Below, piece by piece: positions 35,463-45,650 of a DNA stretch of 64,000 nt. Under the pieces are notes generated by a model. The model saw nothing but the letters and a program-made list of their open reading frames with translations, was not told the DNA's origin and did no database searches. A program made the position numbers and the translations under genes. The DNA is from Nostoc sp. CENA543 (GTDB taxonomy: Bacteria; Cyanobacteriota; Cyanobacteriia; Cyanobacteriales; Nostocaceae): the NCBI RefSeq assembly GCF_002896875.1, contig NZ_CP023278.1:4534501-4598500 (forward strand), given 5' to 3'. Position 1 is the stretch's first letter. Each line of letters opens with the position of its first letter.

Positions 35463-36425
35463 ATGCGGATTGCTGGTAATATTACGGAGCTTATTGGGCG
35501 GACACCCTTAGTGCAGTTAAATCGCATCCCCCAAGCTGAGGGATGTGTGGCACAAATTGTAGTCAAATTGGAAAGTATGAATCCCTCGTCCTCTGTGAAG
35601 GACAGAATTGGCGTAAGCATGATTAATGCGGCGGAAGAAGAGGGGTTAATTGCGCCCGGCAAAACAGTATTAGTAGAACCGACATCGGGCAATACAGGTA
35701 TTGCTTTAGCAATGGGGGCGGCGGCTAAGGGTTATCGCTTAATTTTAACTATGCCAGAAACCATGAGTGGTGAACGGCGAGCCATGTTACGAGCTTATGG
35801 TGCAGAATTAGAACTGACTCCTGGAATGGAAGGAATGAGTGGGGCAATTCGACGGGCGCAGGAGATAGTAAATACTACGCCGCATGCTTATATGTTGCAG
35901 CAGTTTCGCAATCCCGCTAATGTTAAAATCCATCGAGAAACTACCGCCGAAGAAATTTGGCAAGATACCGATGGCCAGGTAGATATGATTGTGGCAGGAG
36001 TGGGAACAGGTGGTACGATCACAGGTGTAGCAGAAGTGCTGAAAAGTCGTAAACCCAGCCTGCAAGCGATCGCAGTTGAACCAGCCAATAGCCCAGTGTT
36101 ATCAGGAGGTAAACCAGGCCCCCATAAAATTCAAGGGATTGGTGCTGGTTTTATTCCCCAGGTACTCAAGTTAGACTTAATTGATGAAGTGATTACAGTC
36201 ACCGATGAAGAAGCGATCGCTTATAGTCGGCGTTTAGCTAGAGAAGAAGGGCTATTATCTGGAATTTCCAGTGGTGCAGCTTTGTATGCTGCTATTCGTG
36301 TAGCCCAACGCCCAGAAAACGAGGGACGCTTAATCGTGATGATTCAGCCCAGTTTCGGCGAAAGATACTTGAGTACACCGTTATTCCAAGACTTAGAGGC
36401 AAAAGTAGCCACTAGCATCAGCTAA
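35463..36425 (+). CDS. cysK: Cysteine synthase (O-acetylserine sulfhydrylase)
   Basis: The enzyme makes cysteine from O-acetylserine and sulfide with PLP. Signatures: [14 protein letters not shown], the PLP lysine in [11 protein letters not shown], the substrate loop [13 protein letters not shown], the phosphate-binding loop [15 protein letters not shown], and [12 protein letters not shown] near the C-terminus. Length is 320 residues. Rrf2 lies just upstream and a DnaJ protein 15 bp downstream on the same strand. CysK and CysM are hard to tell apart by eye; CysK is preferred on sequence pattern. Confidence 0.95.
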   Translation: MRIAGNITELIGRTPLVQLNRIPQAEGCVAQIVVKLESMNPSSSVKDRIGVSMINAAEEEGLIAPGKTVLVEPTSGNTGIALAMGAAAKGYRLILTMPETMSGERRAMLRAYGAELELTPGMEGMSGAIRRAQEIVNTTPHAYMLQQFRNPANVKIHRETTAEEIWQDTDGQVDMIVAGVGTGGTITGVAEVLKSRKPSLQAIAVEPANSPVLSGGKPGPHKIQGIGAGFIPQVLKLDLIDEVITVTDEEAIAYSRRLAREEGLLSGISSGAALYAAIRVAQRPENEGRLIVMIQPSFGERYLSTPLFQDLEAKVATSIS

Positions 36426-36440
36426 TAATCAATGGGATGA

Positions 36441-37142
36441 ATGGCCGAGTTTAAACAAGATTCCAACCACTACGAAACTCTCAAAGTGAGTTCTAACGCC
36501 AGCCAAGCGGAGATTAAACAAGCCTACCGCCGCTTGGTGAAGTTATTTCATCCTGATAGTAATCAGGAAACCGCAGATAACGAGCAGATTATTCGCATTA
36601 ACGCAGCCTATGAAGTCTTAGGTGATAGTCAAAGTCGTATCAACTATGACCAACAACTGCGGGATCAATCTCAAAACTTAAATGGTAATCGTCAACAGCG
36701 CACAGCATCAGCGCAGAAACATTATCAAGCCACACGTAAATCAGGCAAAGATGTTGACGAGCAAGTAGAAGAATGGCTGAGCGTAGTATATCACCCAGTG
36801 AACCGCTTACTGTGCAGCATTCTCAACTCCCTAGAAGAGCAAATTGAAGAACTAGCGGCTGATCCCTTTGATGATGAATTACTAGATGAATTTCAAGAAT
36901 ATTTAAAAAACTGTAAAGCCGACCTGAAACAAGCCCAAACTACTTTTCGTTCCTTACCAAATCCCCCTAGTTTAGCCAGAGCCGCCGCCCACATATACTA
37001 CAGCCTCAGTCAAGTAGGAGATGGCTTAGAAGAGTTATCTTATTTTCCCCTCAACTATGATGATCGTTATCTGCACACGGGGCAAGAACTATTTCGTATT
37101 GCCACAAGATTACACTGTGAAGCCCAAGCATCGGTGGATTAG
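36441..37142 (+). CDS. J-domain (DnaJ-like) protein
   Basis: An N-terminal J domain of about 65 residues, NHYETLKVSSNASQAEIKQAYRRLVKLFHPDSN, carries the essential HPD motif and ends INYDQQLRD. The remainder (about 160 residues) lacks the Gly/Phe region and zinc fingers of DnaJ; it is acidic and helical, with EEWLSVVYHPVNRLLCSILNSLEEQIEELAADPFDDELLDEFQEYL. It probably recruits Hsp70 to a specific client. It follows cysK by 15 bp and may be transcribed with it. Confidence 0.88.
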   Translation: MAEFKQDSNHYETLKVSSNASQAEIKQAYRRLVKLFHPDSNQETADNEQIIRINAAYEVLGDSQSRINYDQQLRDQSQNLNGNRQQRTASAQKHYQATRKSGKDVDEQVEEWLSVVYHPVNRLLCSILNSLEEQIEELAADPFDDELLDEFQEYLKNCKADLKQAQTTFRSLPNPPSLARAAAHIYYSLSQVGDGLEELSYFPLNYDDRYLHTGQELFRIATRLHCEAQASVD

Positions 37143-37145
37143 ATG

Positions 37146-37257
37146 GGCATGGGGCATTGGGCATTGGGCATTGGGCATTGGGCATCGGGAGACAAGGGAG
37201 ACAAGGTAGAAAAAGTATTAATGACTAATGACTATTGACTAATGACTATTGACCAAT
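37146..37257. repeat. tgggcat tandem heptamers and actatt/tgacta runs
   Basis: At least five copies of tgggcat occur at 37146-37180, followed by a gacaagg pair and tgactat-type units up to the next ATG. STRR-type DNA. Confidence 0.85.
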
Positions 37258-37791
37258 ATGAACCAATGGCTACCTTGGAATCCTAGATTAAACAAGTTAA
37301 AGGCTAAATTGCTCAATGACCCGTATTACCGATTACAATCTGGGGAAGAAATCCAGATAGCGGCTCAATTGGGTATCCGTATTGATGCTAATCAAGCAAC
37401 TGTAGACGATTGGTTACGCTTACCTGGTTTATCAATTCATCAGGCGCGATCGCTTGTGGAATTGTCTCGTTCTGGTGTAAAATTTTACTGCGTTGAAGAT
37501 GTGGCGGCAGCTTTGGGAATGCCTGCTCCACGCCTAGAACCATTGAAGCCCATACTAAATTTTAGTTATTATGACCACGAGTCTCTAGTTAGTTCTACTG
37601 CTGTAGTAAATGTCAATACTGCATCAGTGGAAGAGTTAGCTCAACTGCCGTTTATAGATATATCCTTAGCTGAAGCAGTTGTGCAGAACCGCCTCCAGTC
37701 TGGAGGGTACCGCGATTTAGCTGATTTTCAACGTAGATTGACAATACCTGGGGAAGCGATCGCGCAATTGATGTATTTTTTAAGGTTTTAG
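37258..37791 (+). CDS. Helix-hairpin-helix (ComEA-type) DNA-binding protein
   Basis: The protein (177 residues from MNQWLPWNPRLNKL) has HhH motifs: DDWLRLPGLSIHQARSLVELSRSG and VNVNTASVEELAQLPFIDISLAEAVVQNRLQSGGYRDLADFQRRL. It lacks a signal peptide or membrane anchor, unlike ComEA, so it is probably cytoplasmic and DNA- or nucleoprotein-binding. The frame could begin at a TTG three codons earlier. The role is unknown. Confidence 0.82.
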   Translation: MNQWLPWNPRLNKLKAKLLNDPYYRLQSGEEIQIAAQLGIRIDANQATVDDWLRLPGLSIHQARSLVELSRSGVKFYCVEDVAAALGMPAPRLEPLKPILNFSYYDHESLVSSTAVVNVNTASVEELAQLPFIDISLAEAVVQNRLQSGGYRDLADFQRRLTIPGEAIAQLMYFLRF

Positions 37792-37928
37792 GCTAGAAAA
37801 GGGAACAGTTTTAGAGAGTTGGTATCAGAGTCTTAAAGAGCAATATTCAGTCATAATTTGTCCCCATTCCCCATTCCCCATTCCCCATTCCCTACCCCCA
37901 CCAAAGAACTTTCTCAACCCGCCCCTAC

Positions 37929-38501
37929 TTAGATGACCCCTACACGTTCCGGTGGCCAAAAGCGGAAAACGGCTCTACCGATGATATTTTCTTGGGGTAA
38001 GAAGCCCCAGTAACGAGAATCATTACTGTTGTTGCGGTTGTCTCCCATGACGAAAAATTGGTCTTGGGGGACTTTTACTGGTGGAAACGGCTGATTGGGT
38101 GGTTCAGCGATGTAGTCTTCAGCTAATGGTTGTCCATTGAGGTAAACTTTACCGTTAGCAACGCTGATGACTTCCCCTGGTAGACCAATTACCCGTTTAA
38201 TAAAAGCTTGGTCTTTGGGGTATCCCCGCTTTTGTAATTCTGCTGGTGGCTGAAAAACCACAATATCCCCAGATGTGGGCGGATGAAACCGATAAGAGAC
38301 TTTTTCCACCACTAGGCGATCGCCTTCGTATAGAGTAGGAAACATTGACTCGGAAGGTATGTAACGAGGTTCAGCCACAAAAGTCCGAATCAATAGTGCT
38401 AAAACTAAAGCGATCGCGATGAGGGTAAAATTTTCCTGCCAATTTCGCCATGTTTTGGACGGCGCAGTAGTTTCTTTCGGATTATTTTCCTGAGAATTCA
38501 T
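37929..38501 (-). CDS. lepB: Signal peptidase I
   Basis: SPase I cleaves signal peptides at the membrane surface. The N-terminal membrane segment is WQENFTLIAIALVLALLIRTFVAE. Catalytic Ser is in YIPSESMFPTL, the general-base Lys in AFIKRVIGLPGEVI, followed by the conserved box VMGDNRNNSNDSRYWGF. Start MNSQENNPKE (190 residues) is preferred; a longer frame adds 17 residues beginning MSMKLKNL. The gene ends close to repeat DNA, and the next plus-strand gene is convergent. Confidence 0.94.
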   Translation of the reverse strand: MNSQENNPKETTAPSKTWRNWQENFTLIAIALVLALLIRTFVAEPRYIPSESMFPTLYEGDRLVVEKVSYRFHPPTSGDIVVFQPPAELQKRGYPKDQAFIKRVIGLPGEVISVANGKVYLNGQPLAEDYIAEPPNQPFPPVKVPQDQFFVMGDNRNNSNDSRYWGFLPQENIIGRAVFRFWPPERVGVI

Positions 38502-38660
38502 AGAATTTTTCAGCCAGTTGAACAAGTATAAATTCTTGAGCTTCATGCTCAATTTTTGCCTGTAAGCAAGCTGTTTTATTGACTTAGCCTACAAGCACTA
38601 ATTCATAATACGGCTATCTTCCATATTATTAGGCCAGTCAAAATTCCAATTTGAATAATT

Positions 38661-39518
38661 TTACGCGATTATTTTGTTGTCAATCGGTAGTGAGAAATCG
38701 CGAGACCATTCATTCCAAGAACCAAAGTAATTTTTGGCGTGAATTCCCGCTTGTTGCAAAGCAAACAGCACATTCGCTGCCCTAGAACCTTTAAAACAAT
38801 AGATATACACAACAGACTCAGAATTAATACTTAGAGATTGGCAAATTTCTAAAATCTCTGCTGTGGGGCGAAACATCGGTATTCCTGATTCCGAAGTCAT
38901 CAGACGATGCCATTCTAACCAAACGGCGTTGGGGATTCTGCCTTTGCGGGGGCAGAAATCCACACCATAGGGTGAAGAACTGATACCTTGCCACTCATCG
39001 CGATCGCGCACGTCTAATTTAATAATTGCGGGGTTGTTGATAGCCTGCAACATTTCGATGGTTGTCACCATCATCTCAGCTTGGGGATGCAATCTAAATA
39101 TGCTGCTTTCAACTTCTGGAACTTCATCAGTAATAGGTAATTCCGCCGCTAACCAAGCTCTATATCCTCCATGTAAAACAGACACATGAGGACAACCCAA
39201 ATATTTTAATAAGAAAGCGGCTCTACAAGATTGACCATAACCTCTATTGAAGGCATCTTCATACACAATTAAATGTTCTTTACCGGATATTCCTACCTCA
39301 CTCATAATTTTGGCAAAATATTCTTGCAATTGTTGGAATCCGGCAGGATAGGAATTATCTAAAAGATAAGTAAAGAAATCTCTAATATTGATAGCTTGAG
39401 GAATATGGCCAATAGCATATTCTTCTGGAGAGCGCGTATCAATAATGACAGTCCTTGGGGATTTTGCTGCTAACAAAGACGTGAGTTCTTGAGGAGAAAT
39501 GAGGAGATTTATATTCAC
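38661..39518 (-). CDS. Two-domain sulfurtransferase (rhodanese)
   Basis: The protein has two rhodanese domains. The first, SPQELTSLLAAKSPRTVIIDTRSPEEYAIGHIPQAINI, ends in the GGYRAWLAA segment and is the structural one. The second, AIIKLDVRDRDEWQG, carries the active-site Cys in IYCFKGSRAANV. The order fits thiosulfate/mercaptopyruvate sulfurtransferases. Length is 285 residues. No twin-arginine signal is seen. It stands alone on the minus strand. Confidence 0.9.
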   Translation of the reverse strand: MNINLLISPQELTSLLAAKSPRTVIIDTRSPEEYAIGHIPQAINIRDFFTYLLDNSYPAGFQQLQEYFAKIMSEVGISGKEHLIVYEDAFNRGYGQSCRAAFLLKYLGCPHVSVLHGGYRAWLAAELPITDEVPEVESSIFRLHPQAEMMVTTIEMLQAINNPAIIKLDVRDRDEWQGISSSPYGVDFCPRKGRIPNAVWLEWHRLMTSESGIPMFRPTAEILEICQSLSINSESVVYIYCFKGSRAANVLFALQQAGIHAKNYFGSWNEWSRDFSLPIDNKIIA

Positions 39519-39841
39519 GCTTTCATGCTGTTATCGTCACAATAGGCATTATCGCCTTCTGTCAATTTGCACGTTGGCGTAAAATTTACATAATTACGAA
39601 TATTGAATGTGAGGAGTGGGGAATGGGACTTGAAAATCTCAAACTACCGCAACTACAAGCCAGCAAAATACAGCAGAAATATCTTCTTCTTCCCCCACAC
39701 CCCTATTTTCTCTGTTTCCCCTTTCCCCTTTCATACCAATTCACAAAAAATGTGATTCAAATGCAAACGCCAAAAGCTATGCTGAGTCACATTTTCTTAA
39801 TTTTGAATTTTGAATTTTGAATTTTGAATTTTGAATTGATA
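39519..39841. repeat. Intergenic region ending in ttttgaa tandem repeats
   Basis: About 320 bp. The right end (about 39798-39838) is a run of at least five ttttgaa units; the middle is C/T-rich (ccctttcccctttc). A short frame at 39623-39820 is unsupported. No gene is seen. Confidence 0.7.
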
Positions 39842-40267
39842 TTACGGTGATGTTTCCCGTAACAACGCACGAAAGCCTAGCTGTTGAAAATGCTCGTTGG
39901 CAGTTAAGGCTTCAGTAATACCACAGAATTGCATAACAATAAAAGATACACAATCTACAAATCCCCATTCTTTTTCAGAGCTTTCGCAATATAGTTGGAA
40001 AGCTCTTTCGTAGAGTTCCTGAGATAAAGGCACAATTTCTACTTGTGGATCAGAGGCTAGAGAATTTAACAACATGATCGCCTCATGACGATAGGGTTGT
40101 TGGCATAAGATATTGCCAATTTCTAGCATGACTGTTTGGGTAGTAATTAAACGTGTACCTGCTGCTTCTATCAAGCTAGCTAAATGTAAAGCTCGTTGAT
40201 GTAAATTATCCTGGGGTGCAGCTAAGGCAATGGCAAAAGATGTATCAAGAAATACTTCAGGTTTCAT
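39842..40267 (-). CDS. PIN-domain toxin (VapC-like)
   Basis: The 141-residue protein starts MKPEVFLDTSFAIALAAPQD and shows the acidic active-site residues of PIN nucleases: Asp in FLDTSF, Glu in MLEIGN, Asp in WGFVDCVSF and Asn/Glu in LTANEHF. VapC-type toxins cleave RNA. The start codon lies within the end of the preceding antitoxin-like gene (11-bp overlap), a usual toxin-antitoxin arrangement. A longer frame adds 11 residues. Confidence 0.86.
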   Translation of the reverse strand: MKPEVFLDTSFAIALAAPQDNLHQRALHLASLIEAAGTRLITTQTVMLEIGNILCQQPYRHEAIMLLNSLASDPQVEIVPLSQELYERAFQLYCESSEKEWGFVDCVSFIVMQFCGITEALTANEHFQQLGFRALLRETSP

Positions 40268-40526
40268 AGGGAATTTCCTGAACGTATAAATACTTGTCAA
40301 TGTTAGCAGACAAATCCGGCGGACTATGCAATTGTAGCGATCGCGCCGTCGCTAAAAAAGATACAGTTGCTTGTGCCTTATTCGGTAGTATTTCTATTCT
40401 TAAGCGTACACGGGTATTCACAGGTAAAGCGATCGTCTCTTGGGGATAAAATCCTCTACCATCAAATACCGCCGCAATAAAGTTTTCTCCCATATGCCCG
40501 CATATTCTAGAAATAGTTTGTGACAT
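40257..40526 (-). CDS. Antitoxin-like partner of the PIN toxin
   Basis: The 89-residue protein contains FIAAVFDGRGFYPQETIALPVNTRVRLRIEI, a pattern of the DUF104/AF2212-type antitoxin (short beta strands with LPxNTRVRL). Its C-terminus (ANIDKYLYVQEIPYET) runs into the toxin gene. A start at a second Met (MGENFIAAVF) would shorten it by 11 residues. Likely autoregulates the pair; not proven. Confidence 0.75.
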   Translation of the reverse strand: MSQTISRICGHMGENFIAAVFDGRGFYPQETIALPVNTRVRLRIEILPNKAQATVSFLATARSLQLHSPPDLSANIDKYLYVQEIPYET

Positions 40527-40601
40527 CTATCCTATGCGCTGATTTCCGCAAATGGTACTGTTGTAGCTACTAAAAATATAGCTAAATATTTTGAGATACT
40601 G

Positions 40602-40657
40602 GGTTTGTAGTAAGGACTTTAGTCCTGATTTGAAAACTAAAGTTCTCACTACAAACC
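40602..40657. repeat. Inverted repeat of the taaggactttagtcct family
   Basis: GGTTTGTAGTaaggactttagt... and ...actaaagttctcACTACAAACC form a 56-bp near-palindrome. The same unit occurs at 47383-47428 and, diverged, at 61645-61694. It lies between the por gene and the toxin pair and could act as a bidirectional terminator or be a mobile repeat. Confidence 0.8.
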
Positions 40658-40713
40658 TTTACTGATTCGCCTTGCTCATCAAAATGATGAGATACTTTTT
40701 GAGTTGGAAACCC

Positions 40714-41709
<996 letters not shown>

Positions 41710-41899
41710 CTAACTTGCATTAATTTTAGTTTTTTTATGATCTCATACCATGTTTGCCGTCAGCTAGCGGTTTTGAGGAGACAGGAGGTAGGAAGTAGGG
41801 GGTAAGAGGTGAAAATCTAGGTAACAAAAGGGTTTTAGAGGTTAATATTTCTTTGCATAAGTTGTTAATTTTTTTGTTAGCTCAACATATTGATACAGA

Positions 41900-42838
41900 T
41901 TACAAAAAATTCGTGTCTTGTAGAAATTTCAAAATGGCTTGATTCACTTCTTTTGCTGCACCAGTTGAGGCATCGTGACAACAGTTATCGATGATTTGCA
42001 ATTGGGAATTAGGTAGGCGTTGGTGTAATCTTTCGCCATGAGTGGAGGGAAACCAACTATCGCGATCGCCCCATAAAACTAATGTGGGACAATCTATCTT
42101 GTCTAAATCAGTTTGAATTTGACTAAGCAGATTGGGTTTATTAGCTTGCCAATCTTCAATTTCTTTTGCTGCTATTTGTAATTCTTCGGCAACTTTTACC
42201 AGGGTACCAGGCAGTTCAATAAATGGATAAGTAATCCAATAAACATCTTCTGGGGTCAGAATTGAGGGATCAAATAGCACTTTGCGCCTTTCTGTGGCCA
42301 TCACTTCGCGTACCAGTGGCGCGAACCAATAAGCTAAACGTAAATAGTCAATTGCTTGTAAGACTTCTAGCGGAGTTTTGGCGAGGATTTCCATTGCCCA
42401 ATGTGGGAGGCGTTCCGCAAAAACCGGCGCATTCATCACAATTAACCTGCCGATTAGTTGGGGATTTCTTTGTGCTAATGCTAAAGAAATTAATGCCCCA
42501 ATGGATTCTCCCACAATAATAGCTGGTTCATCACATAATCCTTGAATCACTCTTGCTAGTTCAATTACTTGATGCCCATTTTTCTCTCGGCGTAACCAAG
42601 GCTTATCTGAAAATCCAAAGCCTTTAGCATCAAAACAAATGACTCGAAAGTGCTTAGATAAAGCAGCTACACTATAACGCCAATTATAGCTCCAGCTTCC
42701 CATACCATGTAAGAGAAAAAGCGGTTTTCCTGTGCCTTTTTCACCATAGGCAATCTGTACAGGATACCCGTCAACATCGCTAATAATTAGACTTTGCCGT
42801 CCTTGGGGAAAAGTCGCTTGCCACCAATCTTTCATCAA
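41900..42838 (-). CDS. Alpha/beta-fold hydrolase (Ser type)
   Basis: The 312-residue protein has the oxyanion segment LFLLHGMGSWSYNWR, nucleophile elbow IIVGESIGALISLA (Ser), acid WGDRDSWFP and His in DNCCHDAS. It belongs to the MhpC/lipase-esterase-like group; the substrate is unknown. A cap region with an aromatic-rich helix (YWFAPLVREVMA) lies between. It stands alone and is unrelated to the hydrolase at 6141 (which has an Asp nucleophile). Confidence 0.85.
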   Translation of the reverse strand: MMKDWWQATFPQGRQSLIISDVDGYPVQIAYGEKGTGKPLFLLHGMGSWSYNWRYSVAALSKHFRVICFDAKGFGFSDKPWLRREKNGHQVIELARVIQGLCDEPAIIVGESIGALISLALAQRNPQLIGRLIVMNAPVFAERLPHWAMEILAKTPLEVLQAIDYLRLAYWFAPLVREVMATERRKVLFDPSILTPEDVYWITYPFIELPGTLVKVAEELQIAAKEIEDWQANKPNLLSQIQTDLDKIDCPTLVLWGDRDSWFPSTHGERLHQRLPNSQLQIIDNCCHDASTGAAKEVNQAILKFLQDTNFL

Positions 42839-42940
42839 TGATTAATCTCAAAAAATTTTCAGGCAGTTGATAGAGTTATAATTACTACCATGTTGTAGAC
42901 TAATCAGACAATAGTAAGCATAAATTATTTACTTACATTT

Positions 42941-43309
42941 CTAACGCGGAAATTTTAAGTGTTCTTCTATTAGCCGGATATTATATTCATTAGCTGTCCA
43001 AGCAAAGTCAAACAAATCACCCAGCAAGGGAATCATACCTACTAAACTATCAATAATAATATTGACGATCATTTTCCTGAGAATTGCTTTAGGTATACCC
43101 AATTTTGAGGCTTCAATCACAATATAAAGAGACAGTAGCAAACCTAAAACATCACCTCCGACGGGGATAAATCCGATCATGGGATCTAAACCAACAGCGA
43201 TGGGTGTACCAGGAATGCCAATAACTCTATCTAAAATCCGACTTAAAAACCGGAGACGCTTTAAAGTTGTGGCTTGGGTATGATAGTCAACATAAGAGGC
43301 ATGGGGCAT
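42941..43309 (-). CDS. DUF4112 membrane protein
   Basis: The sequence LRFLSRILDRVIGIPGTPIAVGLDPMIGFIPVGGDVLGLLLSLYIVIEASKLGIPKAILRKMIVNIIIDSLVGMIPLLGDLFDFAW fits DUF4112, a short membrane protein family with paired Pro-Gly-Asp repeats (GGD and GD). I chose the ATG at 43309 (MPHASYVDYHTQ); the frame could begin at 43369. It lies 66 bp beyond the BrkB-type gene's end and may be in the same transcript. Confidence 0.85.
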   Translation of the reverse strand: MPHASYVDYHTQATTLKRLRFLSRILDRVIGIPGTPIAVGLDPMIGFIPVGGDVLGLLLSLYIVIEASKLGIPKAILRKMIVNIIIDSLVGMIPLLGDLFDFAWTANEYNIRLIEEHLKFPR

Positions 43310-43375
43310 GGTAGGCGATCGCTCATTGGTAATAAAATTGTTCAATATTTTGACATAGTTATTAGTCAAGTCAAC

Positions 43376-44278
43376 TTACTGTTGATCTTTGAGGGAAGTT
43401 TGATACACTTTGGCACGCATATCTTCACCAACAATCACATTTAATTGATCACCGATTAATAAAACAGCTGCACTCATCCACAGCCATAGCATTAAGACAA
43501 TCACCGTTCCTACCGCACCATAAACTTTGTTATAGTTGCCGAAATTAGCTACATACAGCCGAAATAAAGCCGATAACATTGCCCAAAATATAGACGCAAG
43601 CATCGCCCCTGGCATAATTGGTGTACCTGAATTCCAAACGCTAGGGCCGTAGCGATAGATAAAACTAAATGCTGTAGCCACAATCCCTAAAGCTAACGGC
43701 CAACGTAATAATTGCCAAAGATTTAATAAGAAAATTAAAGATGAATTACCACTGACAACAAGCCCCAAAATTAAGTCACTGAGAAAGACTAAAAAAGAAG
43801 CCAACATTAACAATAAAATTGTGCCTACCGTCAAGCCCAAAGAAATAATTCTCCCTTTCCAAAAAGGACGAGTCTTTTCTGGTGGTACTTGATGGATTTG
43901 ATCAAAGGCTGTCATGGCGGTACTCACAGCACCAGAAGCAGTCCACAGGGCAATGATAAAACTCAAGGAAAATAATCCTCTATTTTTAGGGTGGGCTATT
44001 TCTTGGTTAGCGAATTCTCGAATTAGTGTGATAGCTTCATCTGGTGCAACTTGACTGAATTGTTGCGCTATTTGTCTAAAAGTGTCCTGCAAAGATTCTT
44101 CAAGTAATCCAATGGCGGTGAGGATGGCCAGAATTGCCGGAAACAAGGATAACATGGCATTAAAGGCGATTTCTGAAGCCAATCCTAAGAGCCTTCTAGT
44201 AATTGTTCTAGCAACGGTTTTCTTCAGTGTCCGCCAGGTGAGATGGCGGAAAAATCTGACAAAACGAGGTTGTGGCAT
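43376..44278 (-). CDS. YihY/BrkB-family inner membrane protein
   Basis: The translation shows ARTITRRLLGLASEIAFNAMLSLFPAILAILTAIG, ALWTASGAVSTAMTAFDQIHQV, FWKGRIISLGLTVGTILLLMLASF, and IMPGAMLASIFWAMLSALFRLYVANFGNYNKVYGAVGTVIVLMLWLWMSAAVLLIG, the characteristic layout of the six-pass YihY/BrkB family. Function is not settled. The start MPQPRFVRFFRHL is preferred (300 residues); the frame extends to 44341. The plus-strand restriction cluster begins about 260 bp away, reading away from it. Confidence 0.9.
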   Translation of the reverse strand: MPQPRFVRFFRHLTWRTLKKTVARTITRRLLGLASEIAFNAMLSLFPAILAILTAIGLLEESLQDTFRQIAQQFSQVAPDEAITLIREFANQEIAHPKNRGLFSLSFIIALWTASGAVSTAMTAFDQIHQVPPEKTRPFWKGRIISLGLTVGTILLLMLASFLVFLSDLILGLVVSGNSSLIFLLNLWQLLRWPLALGIVATAFSFIYRYGPSVWNSGTPIMPGAMLASIFWAMLSALFRLYVANFGNYNKVYGAVGTVIVLMLWLWMSAAVLLIGDQLNVIVGEDMRAKVYQTSLKDQQ

Positions 44279-44465
44279 AACAGTAGTTGCAGATAGTTGA
44301 GCAAAATGAAAACTCCTCAGAGACGAACACCCTGGTATCAAATGTTAAAGCTTGTTTGTACCTATTAGCCTAGAATGTTTTGCAGATAGTTTCCACAGCT
44401 AACTGCCTCAGTAATTTTACTGTAACTTCAGCAGTAATCATAAGTTAATTCAATCCCTGGATTTA

Positions 44466-44522
44466 ATGCTAACTATAGTATGTAGAACTTTAGTATGCAG
44501 AAGTTTTACTACTATGGTTAGC
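44466..44522 (+). promoter_or_regulatory. C-box-like operator array upstream of the restriction regulator
   Basis: Two head-to-tail 15-bp copies, AACTATAGTATGTAG (44471-44485) and AACTTTAGTATGCAG (44486-44500), differ at two positions. An inverted related copy, CTACTATGGTTAGC (44509-44522), follows. All lie 20-71 bp before the regulator's ATG, where an autoregulatory C-protein would bind. The same core (ATGCTAACTATAGTAT) recurs before the methylase gene at 46561-46576. Confidence 0.72.
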
Positions 44523-44541
44523 CATTTCTTGTCAAAGTTCT

Positions 44542-44766
44542 ATGAAGACTGAAATACTCCAGAAATTTGGTCAAAGAGTAAGAAATGAAAGACTAAAGCA
44601 AGGACTGTCTCAGGAAGAATTAGCGGAAAAAGCTGGTCTCCACAGAACGTACATAGGCATGATCGAAAGAGCAGAAAAAAATATTACTCTCATTAATATC
44701 AATAAAATTGCTCAAGCCTTAGATATTTCTATAGATGATTTGTTAAAAGGAATTAATGAAAAATGA
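44542..44766 (+). CDS. XRE-family regulator, likely restriction controller (C) protein
   Basis: The 74-residue protein, FGQRVRNERLKQGLSQEELAEKAGLHRTYIGMIERAEKNITLININKIAQALDISIDDLLKG, is a single helix-turn-helix domain of the C.BclI/C.AhdI type. It overlaps the endonuclease ATG by 4 bp, the classical C-R operon in which the C protein boosts endonuclease expression with delay after entry. The repeated operator-like elements upstream support autoregulation. Confidence 0.88.
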   Translation: MKTEILQKFGQRVRNERLKQGLSQEELAEKAGLHRTYIGMIERAEKNITLININKIAQALDISIDDLLKGINEK

Positions 44767-45650
44767 ATCTGAATCAAGAAGAACAATGGATTAAAGAAAT
44801 ACGCCAATACTGTCGTTCATTAAACATATCCACGAGTGATCTATACAAGATAGTAACTGACTTAAAAGTAGCTCCTATGATTCGTGGGAAAGCATTCGAG
44901 TTTTCTATGTATTCTAAGTTAAAGCAAATATTACCTTCTGAAGATTGGACAGTTGTTAAGCCAATCATTAATGCACAAACTGGAAACCATGATATTGACA
45001 TTATGGTAATGCACAATAAAACTAAAAAAATAATATCAGTAGAATGTAAGTTGGCTGGTAAAGGAATGTTTAGTGTTGCGAAAACATCTAAAACGGGATT
45101 TTATAAAAAAGGGGATTATCTAATTAAAGTAAAATGTATGCGTTCTCGGACGACTAAAACACCTGAGAAAGTAAATGCAATGGCACAAAAGTTTGGCGTA
45201 AGTCCCCAAATGTTTCTTGCTCATAGCGATCAATATCGGGTTGGGAGTTTTGATGTAGTAGCTACATCTGTAGGTAATGCTTTCTACCAAACTTTAGAAG
45301 ATAATGACGGAAACTTGATGTATACATTTGAACCTAGTGAAAAAGGTTTAGAGTTTATAAAAAAATTCCAACCCTCTGCAACTAATGAAGAGTTTCTACA
45401 AGAATTTGTATACAATAAAGTGTATTTAGCTTGTTCATTAGATATCACTGTTTCCCATAATAGTGGAGTAATTTGTAGCAAACAAGCTTGTTCAGATAAA
45501 CATAACTGTGGCTTTATTCCTAACTATCCAATTATTAACTTTGGAAATATTGAAGAATTACCAAACAATATAGCTCCTTCTCCTATTAATAGTTGGGTTG
45601 ACATAAATAACGGTCTTGATTTTTTTGAAAGCATCTTAGACAGAATTTAA
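44763..45650 (+). CDS. Putative type II restriction endonuclease
   Basis: The 295-residue protein has a PD-(D/E)XK-like core: TGNHDIDIMVMHNKTKKIISVECKLAGKGMFSVA, in which the Asp and ECK would chelate magnesium. The rest shows no clear family; a C-terminal region with VICSKQACSDKHNCGFIPNYP has Cys and His that could bind a metal. It is translationally coupled to the regulator and convergent with the methylase (4-bp overlap of stops). The recognition sequence cannot be read from the sequence. Confidence 0.83.
   Translation: MNLNQEEQWIKEIRQYCRSLNISTSDLYKIVTDLKVAPMIRGKAFEFSMYSKLKQILPSEDWTVVKPIINAQTGNHDIDIMVMHNKTKKIISVECKLAGKGMFSVAKTSKTGFYKKGDYLIKVKCMRSRTTKTPEKVNAMAQKFGVSPQMFLAHSDQYRVGSFDVVATSVGNAFYQTLEDNDGNLMYTFEPSEKGLEFIKKFQPSATNEEFLQEFVYNKVYLACSLDITVSHNSGVICSKQACSDKHNCGFIPNYPIINFGNIEELPNNIAPSPINSWVDINNGLDFFESILDRI

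Noticed and set aside
37800-37929. Short frame or terminator candidates between the HhH gene and lepB
   Set aside because: The spacer contains ccccattcc heptamers only; no stable hairpin with a T run was found.
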